This document shows, piece by piece, positions 24,712 to 36,402 of a DNA stretch of 64,000 bases. The position numbers were made by a program, and so were the translations under genes. The DNA comes from Shinisaurus crocodilurus (Eukaryota; Chordata; Lepidosauria; Squamata; Shinisauridae), in assembly GCA_021292165.1 (NCBI GenBank), contig CM037880.1:27922232-27986231 (forward strand), read 5' to 3'. The notes beneath the pieces were generated by a model. The model saw only the letters and a list, made by a program, of their open reading frames with translations. It did no database searches and was not told where the DNA came from. The number at the start of each line of letters is the position of its first letter. The first letter of the stretch is position 1.

Positions 24712-24960
24712 GGGAGCCAGTGTGGCGTAGTGGTGAGAGTGTTGGACTGGGACTCCGGAGATCCGGGTTCTAGTCCCCGCTCGGCCATGAAACTCACTGG
24801 GTGACTTTGGGCCAGTCACTGACTCTCAGCCTAACCTACCTCACAGGGTTGTTGTGAGGATAAAGTGGAGAGGAGGAGGATTATGTAAGCCGCCTTGGGT
24901 TCCTTGAAGGAAAAAACAGCGGGGTATAAATATTATTAAATAAATAAATAAATAAATAAA
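24712..24960 (+). mobile_element. Sauria SINE
   Basis: The 5' part is tRNA-like (GTGGCGTAGTGGTGAGAGTG; B box GGGTTCTAGTCCC). It is followed by GGGTGACTTTGGGCCAGTCA and CAGGGTTGTTGTGAGGATAA, and a Bov-B-like tail GTAAGCCGCCTTGGGTTCCT with an AAAT repeat. This is the widespread squamate SINE and the strongest taxonomic marker in the window. Confidence 0.93.
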
Positions 24961-25261
24961 TACAGCTTCCTTGGTGGAACAGAAAACCACAATACACAGA
25001 CTTGATGTGGATGTGTGCATTTGTGCTGCAATGTGCATGGCTCCCATTGGCAACACATAGTGAGGTTTGGGTGGAGGTGCTCATTTCTATGTACAATTTC
25101 CCCCAATGTAGTTAGGAATGTACATTCCCCAGCCCAGGGGTGCTATTGTAGACAGACTTTGGGGCAGATGGCCAGGGAATCAGCAGAATGAGCAGGAGGG
25201 CCACCAAATATAGCAGGGCTGGTATCATATTTTGAAGTAAGTGACATAATACATCTTACCA

Positions 25262-25616
25262 CTTTCAAAAGCCCCTCTCTGAGCTCTTCTACACAAGGCA
25301 TTTATGGTGCACTTGTCATTCCTTACTCACAATCGTTTACAGGTTCTTTAGACAACATTGTGACCCTCCAGTTTCACTTCTGTTTTTTAAGAGCACTTTC
25401 AGCAGTTTTTTTTAGAGTGGGGAAAATGGAGTATTATTTGTGAAAACGAAAGAAAACATTCCCCTACTTTTGTAATTGCAATATTTATTTTACTATAGCA
25501 TAGTGCCACCTAGAGGTTATGTAGCAGAAAAGCAGGAAAGGATAATTCTGTGATGAAACTGAAAGTAGATACAGCAGATTAACAGCCTTGTGTAGAAAAG
25601 CTCTCTTTAGAACTAT
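25262..25616. mobile_element. Family J DNA transposon, copy 1
   Basis: Inverted ends GAGCTCTTCTACACAAGGC and CTTGTGTAGAAAAGCTC bound about 350 bp. The interior, including GTGCCACCTAGAGGTTATGT, reappears in reverse orientation at 60070-60422. It is non-coding and non-autonomous; class unknown. Confidence 0.78.
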
Positions 25617-25619
25617 TAA

Positions 25620-26050
25620 TCTAAGCATCTAAAATTAACTAATTGAGCCACTGCCCCAACCACTGTCCTGGGTAGTGTTAGGTTACTGTATACAAATATA
25701 TCTGGATCAGGGCCAGGGGGCACTTATGTGATGGGCCAAACCTCCCACCTTTCTGGAAAGGTCCTTGAACAAAGAACAGGTCAGACCTGTCAAGGCTGCA
25801 ATAGCTCCAAATCTATATCTCTATACATTTCAGCTTCACCTCTCCCTCCCACAACTCTGCTCATGTAAAAGAAGTCCAGCAGAAATCACCTGGAGGATGC
25901 ATGACCAATTGGCCATATCATCCCAGGCTATTGATTGGTCAGTTCAAATTTCCCTTGCCAGGAACTCCCCAACCCCATAGAAATACATGGGCTGGTTGAG
26001 ATTTTCCTTTCTCTTTGCTTGGATCGCAAAGAGACAATGTGGGCTTATGC
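25620..26050. other. Intergenic, no feature recognised
   Basis: No recognisable gene or repeat. Confidence 0.4.
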
Positions 26051-26059
26051 TATGCTAGG

Positions 26060-26870
26060 TGTGGGCCTTTCCCCATCCGTAAGCTGCTCTGGCGAGTTAC
26101 TCGTAGGATCTTGATAAGCAAGGTGGGCAGCGCGATCCAATGAGGCTTCCCGTAGCCCTCCAAACTCAGAGAATTACAGGCATCCCATGCATGGCGGGAG
26201 GAGCCTCGGTGCCCCCCTCCTACCATGCAAAACACTTAGATGCAGGGGCGTAAACTACGTGGTGGTGGCGGGGCTCAAGCCCCCTCCGGGATTTCCCAGA
26301 ATTGGCAAAGCCCCCTCCAGGCAACCAGCTGTTACGTGTTGGGGGGGGGCAATCTAAATTACCTCCAGGGAGTGTATGAGAGAGCGAGAGCGAGAAGGGG
26401 TGGAAGAAAGTGTGTAGGAAAGAGGGGGGAAGAGAAGGGGGAGAACAGGGGCGTAAACTATGCCCCCCCCAAGCCCACTCTGGAATATCCCGGGGGGGAC
26501 CCTTCTTTCCCAGAATTGGCAAAGCCCCCTCCAGGCAACCAGCTGTTTATCTCCATGCACCACCACCCCACCACCCCGGAAATTGAGAAGTCTACACCCC
26601 TGCTTAGATGGCCATTCAATTTCGGCCGTCTAATTGTGACACCTCAAAGCGCACGGAGAGGAGGTTGAGGCACCGACAGGATACTGTCTGCTGGCAGAGT
26701 CTGTCTCCGCCCCGCCCCGCCCATTTCTGAAGTTGCTCTTGTGACCTTGGAGCCACAGCCGGCGTGGTTCTTTCCGCACCGAGGGTGGGGGGAGGGCACT
26801 CTGAGTTTGGAGTCCCAGCTATGACCTCGGAGCAAGTTTCGGCCATACGATTATGCCCTTAATGAGCGAG
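26060..26870. mobile_element. Family G element interrupted by a hAT-like insertion
   Basis: The outer parts contain CTCCAAACTCAGAGAATTAC, AAAACACTTAGATG and a G/C-rich half with GAGTTTGGAGTCCCAGC. Matching text lies at 56648-57000 in the other arrangement, where AACACTTAGATGGC is uninterrupted. The inner element is 26243-26602. Family unknown. Confidence 0.6.
26243..26602. mobile_element. hAT-like element with internal duplication
   Basis: The ends are CAGGGGCGTAAACTA and TCTACACCCCTG, with an exact 8-bp duplication CTTAGATG at 26235-26242 and 26603-26610. The interior contains two copies of AGGGGCGTAAACTA...CCAGAATTGGCAAAGCCCCC (26244-26335 and 26447-26547), separated by a purine-rich stretch. 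Open frames across it are by-products of G/C runs. Confidence 0.88.
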
Positions 26871-27899
26871 TTTGACGTTTCATTTTAGTTTTAAAAGCAA
26901 CTGATGGTTTCTCAACTTCTCTCTGCTTCGTTCTTTACTAAATAAATTGGATTGGAGCTTGGGGTTGATTTGATTGTCTTGCCTTGCCTAGACTTGAGTT
27001 GGCCTTGGCCTTACCCATGAAATGGACTGCTTGGCAAACATACTAACCAGGTTGTTAAGGATTTTTAAAGGGGCCATAAGCCTGCCTTCTCCACATATAT
27101 AAAAGCCATAAGCCTGTCTTCTCTTGTGAGCAGGATATTAAAAAGACATGGGAGCGGCGATGGCACTACCTATATGGGATATGGACAAAAGGGTGTCATG
27201 CAGCCTGTCTTCCTTGCAAGGTGGAGGTGCAGACATACCAGTTTGTCACAGCTTATAACTGAGCAGCTATTAAAAATAAATAAATAGATGATCTGATGCA
27301 CAGGTCTTGTAACTGAAATGCTACAGTGCAAGTAAACTCATGGTGAAAGGGGGAAGATTTTTCTACAGACTGTCTCAGATGCTACATTAGCCTTCTGCCT
27401 GCTCTTGGTGGTCAATATTGTTTTGTTTTCCTTTCTCTTTATTGTACTTGGCAGCTGGAGAGTTTTGAGAGAAAGGAGAGCAAACAGATGGCAAGCTTTG
27501 GAGACAGCTCTGAGTCATTGCTCAGCTGATGCTTCCATTTATATACTTTTCAATTTCCCCCTTTTTTCCGCTAGCCATGTCAAAGCAGCTGTAATGATTT
27601 CCTACCAATTTGTCCTGAAAGGTGCTAATTAAAGCTGCATGCACGCCTTAGATAATAGCATTGGAATTGGCTTAATTTGGGTCCGGGATCCAAACCTTTG
27701 CATCTGTCCCCCTCCCCCCAAACAGAAAAAAACCTGACTTAAATATTTGAATCCCAGCTGCCCCAGCTAATGCAAGTTGCTTACCAATCATTTTAATTTT
27801 TTTATATCAATAACCCACAGCATCCTGAAGCCCCGTCGCGGCTAATGATCAACAGAGCATAAAAACTCTCTATAACACAGAAAGGGCAATAACGTTCTG
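26871..27899. other. Intergenic, no feature recognised
   Basis: No gene or clear repeat is visible in this kilobase. Confidence 0.4.
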
Positions 27900-27909
27900 G
27901 TTATGACAT

Positions 27910-28050
27910 TTGTATCCTCTGAGCAGTTAAAGGTGGTGTACAGGGGTAGTCATATCTCATTTTACCCTCACAACAACCCTGTAAAGTAGGGGTTGGCTAA
28001 GAGAACTGGCCCAAGGTCATGCAGAGAGCATCATGGCTGATTGCCCCACT
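27910..28050 (-). mobile_element. MIR-like SINE fragment
   Basis: TTTTACCCTCACAACAACCC and GAGAACTGGCCCAAGGTCAT match the conserved MIR/CORE region on the minus strand. It is old. Confidence 0.6.
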
Positions 28051-28722
28051 CCAAGTCCAACACTGACATCCAACACTGTATGCACAATGCTGTTATGCTT
28101 CTCAGTCAAGTTATGTCGTAAGTCAAGGGTGGAGAACCTCAGGCACAGGGGACAAAACCAGCCCTCCAGGGGTCCTAAGCTGCCCCCCCCCAGGATTTTC
28201 CAGAAGGCCACACCCTCTCCTCCTCCTCTCCCCACCCCTTTCTCCCCCAAACACTGAACATTTGCTGGTTTCCCCGGCTTTTGGGAAGATCTCCCCCCTT
28301 TCAAAAAGGTTGAAATGCCTCTCTTAAGGCTTAGTTGCGGTAAGAGCATTAAACTAAAATATGCTGGTATTTTTGATATTTTGGCCTTGCCCCTTTTGCC
28401 TCGCCCACCGCTGAAATGCAGCAACCAGACAGCATCTCCAAAATGGAATTATTTGGCCCTCTGGCAGAAAGAGGTTTTGCACCCCTGTCATAAATCAAGC
28501 CTTTCCCTTGCAGTGGGGCCCACAAAAAAGGCCACCACCCCCCACACGCAGCCTGTGTGTTGCCCACCCCAGATCCATTTGGAACTATAGATGTCAAGAT
28601 GTGGATTCATTATGCTTGGCAACTTTCAACACAACAAGAGTGGTTGGCTGAGACCCAGTGCATATGCATGTAGCAGTTGTAGCCCAAACACTGAGCAACT
28701 TGTAGCAGTGCATAGGTTAACC

Positions 28723-28857
28723 CAGTGTTCTCCAACCTTGGGTCCCCAGATGTTTTTGGCCTACAACTCCCAGCATGCCCCAGCCAACTATGCTGGCTGG
28801 GGCATGCTGTGAGTTGTAGGCCATAAACATCTGGGGACCCAAGGTTGGAGAACACTG
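28723..28857. mobile_element. Palindromic hAT-type MITE A4
   Basis: A 135-bp palindrome with flanking GGTTAACC (28715-28722) and GGTTAAGC (28858-28865), seven of eight matching. Confidence 0.92.
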
Positions 28858-29196
28858 GGTTAAGCCATGATAAAGGTCAGCTGGGGGGAGGCATGAGGAA
28901 ACTCTGGAACTTGGCTTGTAGGTGCAACTCACCTAAACTCACGAAATAGCTGAATAATTTTTTTTTCCGAGCGCACTTGGCAATTTTTTTTGGCCCCTGA
29001 TGAAGGTACATACTGAAACACATTGGGCAATAAAATATTTCAGTTGGCACCAGATATTTCTTTCTCTTTTGTTCTTTTTGCACATTGGTGCCTTCCCCTC
29101 TTGTTCTGATTAAGGTCTGTTATGAGCAACCTTCCAGCTACACCTGAATCTGTGACTGTGAGCAACTTCTTTGCAGGTAACCAATGGCATGTTTGC

Positions 29197-29290
29197 TTGG
29201 AGAGAGAATGTGGGTCAGTGGAAGAGCACATGCTTAGCATGCTGAAGGTTCCCAGTTCAATCCCTAGCACCTCCAGTTAAAAAAAAGAAT
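29197..29290 (+). mobile_element. tRNA-derived SINE, 5' part
   Basis: GGGTCAGTGGAAGAGCACAT and CCCAGTTCAATCCCTAGCAC are the A- and B-box regions of the second SINE family. The body is lost after the A-run. Confidence 0.75.
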
Positions 29291-29311
29291 CAGGAAGCAG
29301 GTGATGGAAAT

Positions 29312-29935
29312 AGGGTGCCCAGTTACACATTGCAAAAAAAAGCGGAAGTGCATCACCCCCACCCCCCAAAAGATGAAAGAGGGCAGAAATTGGCATGACA
29401 TTTACATATGGTAATGTATAGATACATTTGGGAATAATTACCATAATTTAAATAGCAATACGATGGGTTGGATTCAGGATCTACCTTCCTCGGAGGAAGG
29501 GAATGTCCTCAAGAAATGACTTTGCTCGCAAAAGGTCCCTCTGCCCAATTTTTGGGGAGCCCCCCCTCACACACTGCAGCTCAAACCATTCAGCAGGGTC
29601 TCCAGACTCTCTGTGTAGCATTTTCAGGGGGCTGGAGGCTGCTGTGGGAAGGAGGGGGCAGGGAAATCCACTTCCAGTTCTGTCAGTGCAGTTGATCCAG
29701 TGTAAATCTGGATCCAATCCATATAATCTCATTGGAGCTGGGAAGGCTGTGACCAGGTGACTTGTGTGTCTGCTCAGTGTGCTGTCCAGGTGCTAACTGT
29801 TCATGGGGCAATGCTGTGCCAAGGCCCTGCTGACTTCTTATGCTTCTTTATCTTTAAACCAGACTTGGACAGAAGACAGCCCTTCAAACAGAGGACTATC
29901 CTCTGAAAAGCAGGACACACAGCCAGCCTAGATGG
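29312..29935. mobile_element. Family K copy 3, carrying a family F element
   Basis: TAGGGTGCCC, the ATAATTTAAATAGCAATA block, GGCTGTGACCAGGTGACTTG and CAGCCCTTCAAACAGAGGAC occur in family K order. Between them lies 29463-29722, bounded by GGTTGGATTCAGGATC and CTGGATCCAATCC, which is a family F element. Confidence 0.68.
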
Positions 29936-30111
29936 AAAAAAAACTTTGCCTATGATCCTGGAGAGGTGCTGCCACTCACTCAGGGTGGACAATGCAGGGC
30001 TGGATGGGAAAATAGTCTGCGCTGGTGTACAGCAGCTTCTGATGCACTGATGACCACAACATGTTCTTAAATAGTCACTAAAACACTGGGTGTTGTATTG
30101 CAAGTTATAGC

Positions 30112-30485
30112 CAAGGCTGGCCCTATCATTAGGTAAAATGAGGCAGATGCCTCAGGCAGCAAATGCTGGGGGTGGGCAGCTGCCCCAGCCATTCCTCTTG
30201 AGCCCCTATAACATGGATAGGATCAGTCTGCACAAGCAATGTGCGGGGGGGGGGGACATGCATAGCCCCATAGGATTATTAGGTTATAATCCTGTATTTT
30301 ATAGCATATATTTATCACTGGCCCCACCTCTGGGTTTGGGGGACCTATATCTCTGGGCTTATGGGAAGAGCAAGCAGGCGGCATAGTAGTGTGGGTTTTG
30401 TTTGCTCTTTCCACTGATCTAAACTGGGGCAGGGATGGCATTTGCTGCTTTGCCACAGACAGCAAAATATATTCCGCCAGCCCTG
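30112..30485. mobile_element. hAT-type element, family H1
   Basis: The ends are CAAGGCTGGCCCTA and CCGCCAGCCCTG, with an exact 8-bp duplication GTTATAGC at 30104-30111 and 30486-30493. The first part, ATGCCTCAGGCAGCAAATGC, is shared with 58669-58948. Confidence 0.9.
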
Positions 30486-30999
30486 GTTATAGCAACACAG
30501 TTCCTGTGCCTGAACACACAACCTGCATGGTGGGACACTGAACAGGGAAACTGTCTGGTAGTTTCTAGGGATGGGGGAGCCAGAGATGCTCTGAAGTTCA
30601 CTCCAACGCTCAGTTTGGCCCTCATTTGCAAACTAGTTTCCCTCCCAGTTTGCTCGAACGGGAAAAATGTGCACTTTTCTTCCATCGAGTCATGTGTGAA
30701 AATGCAAATTTTAAAAAGTTTTCTTAAAGTGTGCATTTTTAAAAAGTGTTTTTTTTGTTTTTTTTTTAAAGTGCACATTTTTCCAACGTGAATGCCAGGA
30801 ATTGGCAAACATTTCCAGAAAAGATGCACTCCCATTTGCATTCATGCTTGAGGCTGCGAACGGGGCATTTTCAAGTGATTTAAGAACTGAAATGAAATCC
30901 GTGTACATCCCCAAGGTCAGCCCTGCAGAGAAACGTTCAAATGAAGAAAGGGCAGCATGGTTGATGTGGAATGGCAGGGGCGATGGGTCCATTCCCTAA

Positions 31000-32690
31000 T
31001 GAACTGTTCCACCAACACTAGCACCTGTTGAAAGAGATATCAGGGAAGTGGAATCACACATAAAAAGATGCATTTCCGAAAAGGAGAGGGAAGCAAACCC
31101 TGAGTGACTGAAAACATATATCTAATTTGACAAATTACAAGATAAGGGAAGAGTTAAACACCTTAAATGTGGATAAGAGGGTCTTCAAGAGGCTGTGACG
31201 ATAGAATGTCATTATTTCTGTGCTTATCACATTTAATAGCGGTATATGCCATATCAATGTCAGTGCCGAAGCAAGGACACGACACCAACGACAGCTGGAA
31301 TAAAACACTCTAGTCCTCATGACCTTTTCTCAAAGATGGCATGACAGATGTTCCTGGTTCTTATGACCTTTTAGGCCAGTAATGGAAAAAGAAAAAAAAT
31401 GGGAGGAACCGTGTAGAGACATGACTACCACATTTTACATTTTTATTTGGGTTCTGAGTGACACCACAGATAAAATACTTTAATCAAATACAAGAAGAAC
31501 AGGTTGCCATGTAGTTCTTTCCCCCAGATGCAACAAACAGAATTAACATGGAAAAGAAAACCCTGCTGGTGTGATCCACTTGAAAACACCAGGTGAAGGT
31601 CTTTAACTGGCACACAGAAGTAATATCTACACTGCCTGTAATCAGCTTTATTAATTACAAAAAATAAAAATAAAAATCACATGCAAGATATAACCCATAC
31701 ATATAAATCACCATAGCTATTGTCCCTGTACTGTCCCCCCCCCCCGTGGTTAGCTGCAAACTAGCCATTTAATAGGTATATTATCCCAAGAGCTACTGCT
31801 GCACAACTTTCTATTCACTTCAACGGAGGCTGCACTACCCACCACTTGAATGGAGATTGCATAGCAGCAGTGTTTGATGGGTGGTATTCAAATGCACTGA
31901 TCCACAGAGATGCCGTGGCTGCCCGCCAGCCTCTGATGGAAACACAGAACTGTTCCCCCTCCACTGAAGTGAATGGGGGAAACCCTTATGTGCAGGAGGC
32001 TCTGCAGTGCCCATTGGCATCTGGATCGGGGACGTAGGGATTGCCGTTTGGAACAAGCCTCTTTTGATCTCATTGGCAGAGCAGTTAAGCTTTCCAATGC
32101 TTTAGCTTTAATGTCTGGAATTAAACATTGATCATGGAAATCAGTTTAGGGTGGAAGGGATGGCGATCTACAGCAGGTGAGCAACAGAGAAACTAGAATG
32201 GATGCAGTTCTTACAATATCAAGGTTCAATACTGCTACCACACAGATAAGGACATTGCAGTAATATATATTGTACAAGCTTATACAGCAATATATATGTC
32301 GATCGGCAACACTGTACAGTTTTAAATCTAAAGTGCACAGCCCTCAGCCTGAGGTAACAAAAACCGTACTATCAATATAATTTAAAAGGCAACACAGTTA
32401 CAGACACAGTTTTATCTCCTTGTTCCTAGTTTGCAATATTACAATGAGCCAGGACCCAAAGTTAGGTATTTTCGATCAAATCATACGACATTACACTAGT
32501 TAACTTCAAGTATTTCGAGAGAGTGTAAAACAATATTGCTTTACAAACCCAGGTGGCTGCGTTGATTCTAGTTAAAGCTAAAAGCCAAAACTTAGCCAGG
32601 GTTATAAGTGGAGACAACTCTGAGGCATGAAACAGAGCGATGACAGATTTCCCATCGCCCAAATTGCAGCCTATCTTGCCTCTGTAAAGT
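31000..32690. other. Repeat-poor stretch downstream of GAD2
   Basis: I recognise no transposon here, in contrast to nearly all of the rest of the window. A TTTATT (AATAAA on minus) is at 31647-31652. It could include the distal GAD2 3' UTR or regulatory DNA; no coding exon is recognisable. Confidence 0.4.
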
Positions 32691-32693
32691 CTA

Positions 32694-32765
32694 GGGGTTG
32701 GATCCATGACCAACTTAATACTTCAATAGGTCTACTCTAAGTAAGACTATAACTGGATCCAATCC
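32694..32765. mobile_element. MITE E3 fragment
   Basis: GGTTGGATCCATGACC faces CTGGATCCAATCC, with the inner TCTACTCTAAGTAAGAC of the E group. Most of the left arm has been lost. Confidence 0.6.
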
Positions 32766-32814
32766 GTGGTGGGCCTTCAACATGCCGTAAAAATGGCCCC
32801 ACAGTGGCTAGGAC

Positions 32815-33000
32815 ACCTATAATGATAATAAATTTGCATTTGAATAGCACTTCCAAATGTTCAAAGTGCTTCAGCGTACTTTGTAGGCTTCACAACAACC
32901 ATGTAAAGTAGGCCAGTATTATCATCCCCATATTGTAGAAAGGGGCTAAGTCTGAGAGACAGTGGCTTGACTTAGGCCACCTAATAATCATATGGCAGAG
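32815..33000 (-). mobile_element. MIR-like SINE
   Basis: GCTTCACAACAACCATGTAA, then ATTATCATCCCCATATTGTA and AAAGGGGCTAAGTCTGAGAG match the MIR consensus on the minus strand in order. Confidence 0.7.
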
Positions 33001-33052
33001 ACACACATGGAGAGAGAAAGATTCAAAGCAGGGATTTCCTGATTTGTAGCTA

Positions 33053-33145
33053 GGGTGCAATCCTATCTAAGTTTGCCCCAACTGGCTGGGGCACACTGGG
33101 AGTTGTAGGCCTTTTTTCTGTCTAAACTTGCATAGGATTGTGCCG
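33053..33145. mobile_element. Palindromic MITE C5, left arm deleted
   Basis: GGGTGCAATCCTAT is followed by CTGGCTGGGGCACACTGGGA, GTTGTAGGCC and ACTTGCATAGGATTGTGCC. It is a family C element with an internal deletion. Confidence 0.7.
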
Positions 33146-33837
33146 TTAGTCTCTTAGGTGTTATATGCTATGCCATCTCAGACCCCCAAGCGAGGTGGAA
33201 ATAATGGCTAGGGTGTTGGAGCTTGAATGTGGGAAACCAGGTTCAGAATTGTTCCGCTACAATGCTTATTGGGTAGCTTTGGGCATGTATTCCTTTGTTA
33301 GGCTAAGTGGTGCACAGGGCTGCTGGGAAATTAAAGTGCCACTCTGAGTGAATTTCTGGAAGGAAAAGTGGCAGCAGGAGAGAAGGTACAAATATCAGAG
33401 TGCAGTTCTATTGAAACACAACTTACTTCCAAGTCAGGACTGGCACCAGGGGGCAGCAGCACTGGACACACTTTGGAGTGCAGTCAGGACTTCTGGCTGG
33501 CTGCTAAATGCTTTGGTGAATTTTGGTGCTGTGAATTCACTGCTTCCTGCCACCTATAGGGTAGTCACCCCAGCAAAAGGATCCCTTACCAGTAAGCCTT
33601 GTAGATTGAGCTGCTTGGGAACTTAAGATATTTCACATTTCCTTCATCTGTAGCTCATAAAGATGCTTACGGTCCAAACAATTAATCTGAAGCCTGACCC
33701 TTTTTGGAGAAGTCTCCACATACAACCATAAGTTTAGTCTTGGGTAGCACTCTTGTTACGATCAAGCATCTGCTTAGGCAGGCCACATGGGAAGTAGCAT
33801 GAGGAATAGCAGCATTTTGTAATTTCACCATCATTGG

Positions 33838-33972
33838 TCTTGTTCTCCAACCTTGGGTCCCCAGGTGTTTTTGGCCTACAACTCCCAGCATGCCCCAGCC
33901 AGCTATGCTGGCTGGGGCATGCTGGGAGTTGTAGGCCAAAAACACCTGGGGACCCAAGGTTGGAGAACACTG
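33838..33972. mobile_element. Palindromic hAT-type MITE A5
   Basis: The same palindrome as 409-543, with both arms changed from ACATCTGGGG to ACACCTGGGG. Because this change is present on both arms (compensated), the copy either derives from a variant source or has been corrected within the hairpin. The first three bases are altered and no target duplication is visible. Confidence 0.85.
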
Positions 33973-34775
33973 CGGAGCTACAGTAATCTCTTGAGGTTTT
34001 TCAGTACTCAACTCTGGAGATGTAGAAGATAAAGTGACATGTAGAACTGAAAGACATTTCTTTTTAAGGACTGACGTGGGCTTATGTCTCAAAAGAAGCA
34101 TTTTAAAATATTTGATGCACCTCCTCTGAAGGAAAATAAAGGATCATTTCTATTATTATAATTATTATTATTATTATTTGCCCCTGCAGTCTTTATAACC
34201 CATATAAAATAAAAAATCTATATTTTACAAAATAGGATCTTTTTAATATATATATATTTATATATTTCTTTTGTAAAATTATATGTATTTAAATACATCT
34301 GAAATGTTGCATGTAAATTAGAAATTCTGTTCTAATAGACTAAGAAAAAAAGGCAAAATTTTGTTATTTTAAAGCATATTTTTGTTTTCTGTTTTACACT
34401 GCCCCTCATTTTATTCTGTGACCATTAGGGGCAAATTTGGCACTGTTCTATTTGGCTACTTTTAACATAAACTACCGCTTTTACTAACTGTACCAAAATC
34501 TGGAGGGTGGGACTGTGAGCATATCTTTATTCCTGATTTGTGTGAATGCAGCCTTTTGTATATTACCTTATCGGAAAAGAGGTATTCACAAACTCAAGGG
34601 GAAAGAAAGACTTTTAAGAGGAGCAATGTTCTCGATTTTAAATTGTACTCTACTTTGACGCCACAATATAGAAATAGATTCACTTTGGAACAAACTACAA
34701 ATACATTCACCACAGTTTGTGACAACTTAATTGTCTACCTAGAGACGTTTCAGAAGGGTCTGGCAGACCACGTGA

Positions 34776-34949
34776 TTATAAATCTTGCCCAAGGCGCTCT
34801 ATTTCCTCAATCAGAAAATCGATGTCTTGGTGAGCTGCTGCTGGGTTGGAGATAACCATGCGGAAGAAGTTGACCTTGTCTCCCAGGGGCTGATAGCTGA
34901 CCATAGTGGTGCCATACTCCATCATCCGGGCTTTAATTACTGGGGCCAC
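34776..34949 (-). CDS. GAD2: GAD2 exon 16, C-terminus and stop
   Basis: The exon encodes the last 57 residues, [20 protein letters not shown] through [11 protein letters not shown], followed by TAA at 34776-34778. The acceptor is TGTGAAG with AG at 34950-34951. The wording [17 protein letters not shown] separates GAD65 from GAD67, which has MMESGTTMVGYQPQGDK. One change from human is Thr to Ala. The 3' UTR continues to the left; candidate poly(A) signals on this strand (TTTATT as read on plus) occur near 34525 and at 31647-31652, but I cannot tell which is used. Confidence 0.98.
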   Translation of the reverse strand: MAPVIKARMMEYGTTMVSYQPLGDKVNFFRMVISNPAAAHQDIDFLIEEIERLGQDL

Positions 34950-35554
34950 CTTCACAGACACAGTATGAAAAGCAAATCAATATTGTGCTGTCTTTTCTCC
35001 TACCTTACTCTAAGAGTGGTGCACTCTTATTCCAGTGGTGCACTCAGGATAGGGCTTTGTGGGAGAGATCCAGCACCCCATGCAGCAGAATTAGCAAGAG
35101 GGCCCCCAAACCCAGCAGGGTTGGTTAACCAAATGTTGAAGCAAGTGAAGGAATACACATCACCATCTAACTAGGCCCCCCCTCATAAGTCCATTACATC
35201 CATAGGGCTTTGCCATAAGAGTCCAAAATTTAGTCTAGAGCCTACAATTACCAGTGCATGCATCAGTGCATGTGACTCCCCCTCCATAACATCTAGTAGA
35301 ACTCACCTGTGTCCTGATGTCACAACAATATGTGGTTCTGCTATGCATGCCACATCATTCGTTGCCATTGGGCGGGGCATGTGGAAATGTGTTTTACCCC
35401 ATTTGGGAATCAGCAACCAACACCAGCTTCCATAAACCATGCAGGCTGGTAAAATAACTGGTCAGGGCCTCCCCTTAAGGGATTGGATGGATGTTGGAGA
35501 GCAACAAAACAACAGCTTATTTTCATTATCTCCTTCTTCTCTTTCTCTCTTTAC

Positions 35555-35644
35555 CTTTGAAAGACGGTTCATTCTTTCTTCGTTATCCTCCATATTCCGT
35601 AAACTGGGAGGCAGGTACCAGAAGCAAACGTTTGTGTGCTGAGG
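35555..35644 (-). CDS. GAD2: GAD2 exon 15 (residues ~499-528)
   Basis: The exon encodes [20 protein letters not shown] then [10 protein letters not shown], 30 codons. The CFWYxPPSLR segment is diagnostic of GAD65/GAD67 C-terminal domains. The acceptor is CATTAG at 35645-35646 and the donor is TCAAAG|GTAAAG. It has no initiator methionine in its frame, so it is found only by homology and splice signals. Confidence 0.96.
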
Positions 35645-36089
35645 CTAATGGAAGAACAATAACATCTCCTATTTTAAGAAAAGCTCAAGTGCAATAAAGT
35701 TCATGCTGTCCTCTTACCCCGGTGTCACTCTTTCTATGCCAGCGATCAGTTGCTGTGCTTTTGTTATCGACTTCAGTGCAGCCCAGTAAGAATTGCCACC
35801 ATTGTGATAAATGCATGTGTGACACTGTTAAAGTGATATACATCACTCCAGGTATGTGTTTCCTGAATAGAGACATCCAAATTCTATATAAAGGCCACTG
35901 GAGGCATAGATGGGCATTAGCAGAGCAGTACGTAATAATATTACTTCATACATACTGCATCAATGGTGCACATTGCAATGTACACTGGGTCAAAAGCGAA
36001 AAGATAAGTCAATGGCCTGAGGGGGTGGCAGTCTAAATTTTGAAGCAAAGCAGTGCTTCTCAAACATTTTGAACCTTAGCATTGCTGCT

Positions 36090-36178
36090 AAACGACATAC
36101 TTACTAGGGAGTAACCACACTGAATACAGTGAGACTTGCTTCTGAGTAAACATGCATAGGATTATGCCATTAATTTAA
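36090..36178. mobile_element. Palindromic MITE D-type
   Basis: ACATACTTACTAGGGAGTAA and GAGTAAACATGCATAGGATT mark a decayed D-group palindrome. It lies in GAD2 intron 14. Confidence 0.55.
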
Positions 36179-36402
36179 CTTCTTGAGTGCTCTAACTCAG
36201 CAACAATGCGTTCTTAGGAATAAGGTGGAAACTATAGCAATTAAGAGAGGAAGTGTCCATAGCCCAGTCGAACAGCACTTTCATTGCATGCAGGAGGTCT
36301 AGGGTTTGATCCCTGGCATCTTCAGTTAAAAAGGTCAGGTAGCAGGGGATGGGAAAGACCTCAGTTTTGGAGCCTGGAGAACCACTGTCAGTTGGAGTAG
36401 AC

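Noticed and set aside
26240..26668. 142-codon open frame
   Set aside because: It runs across a hAT-like element with an internal duplication and G-runs; the frame is glycine- and arginine-rich by composition and ends at the target duplication.
30435..30841. Opposed 118- and 140-codon frames
   Set aside because: They run through the end of a family H element and T-runs with lysine/phenylalanine-rich low-complexity sequence.
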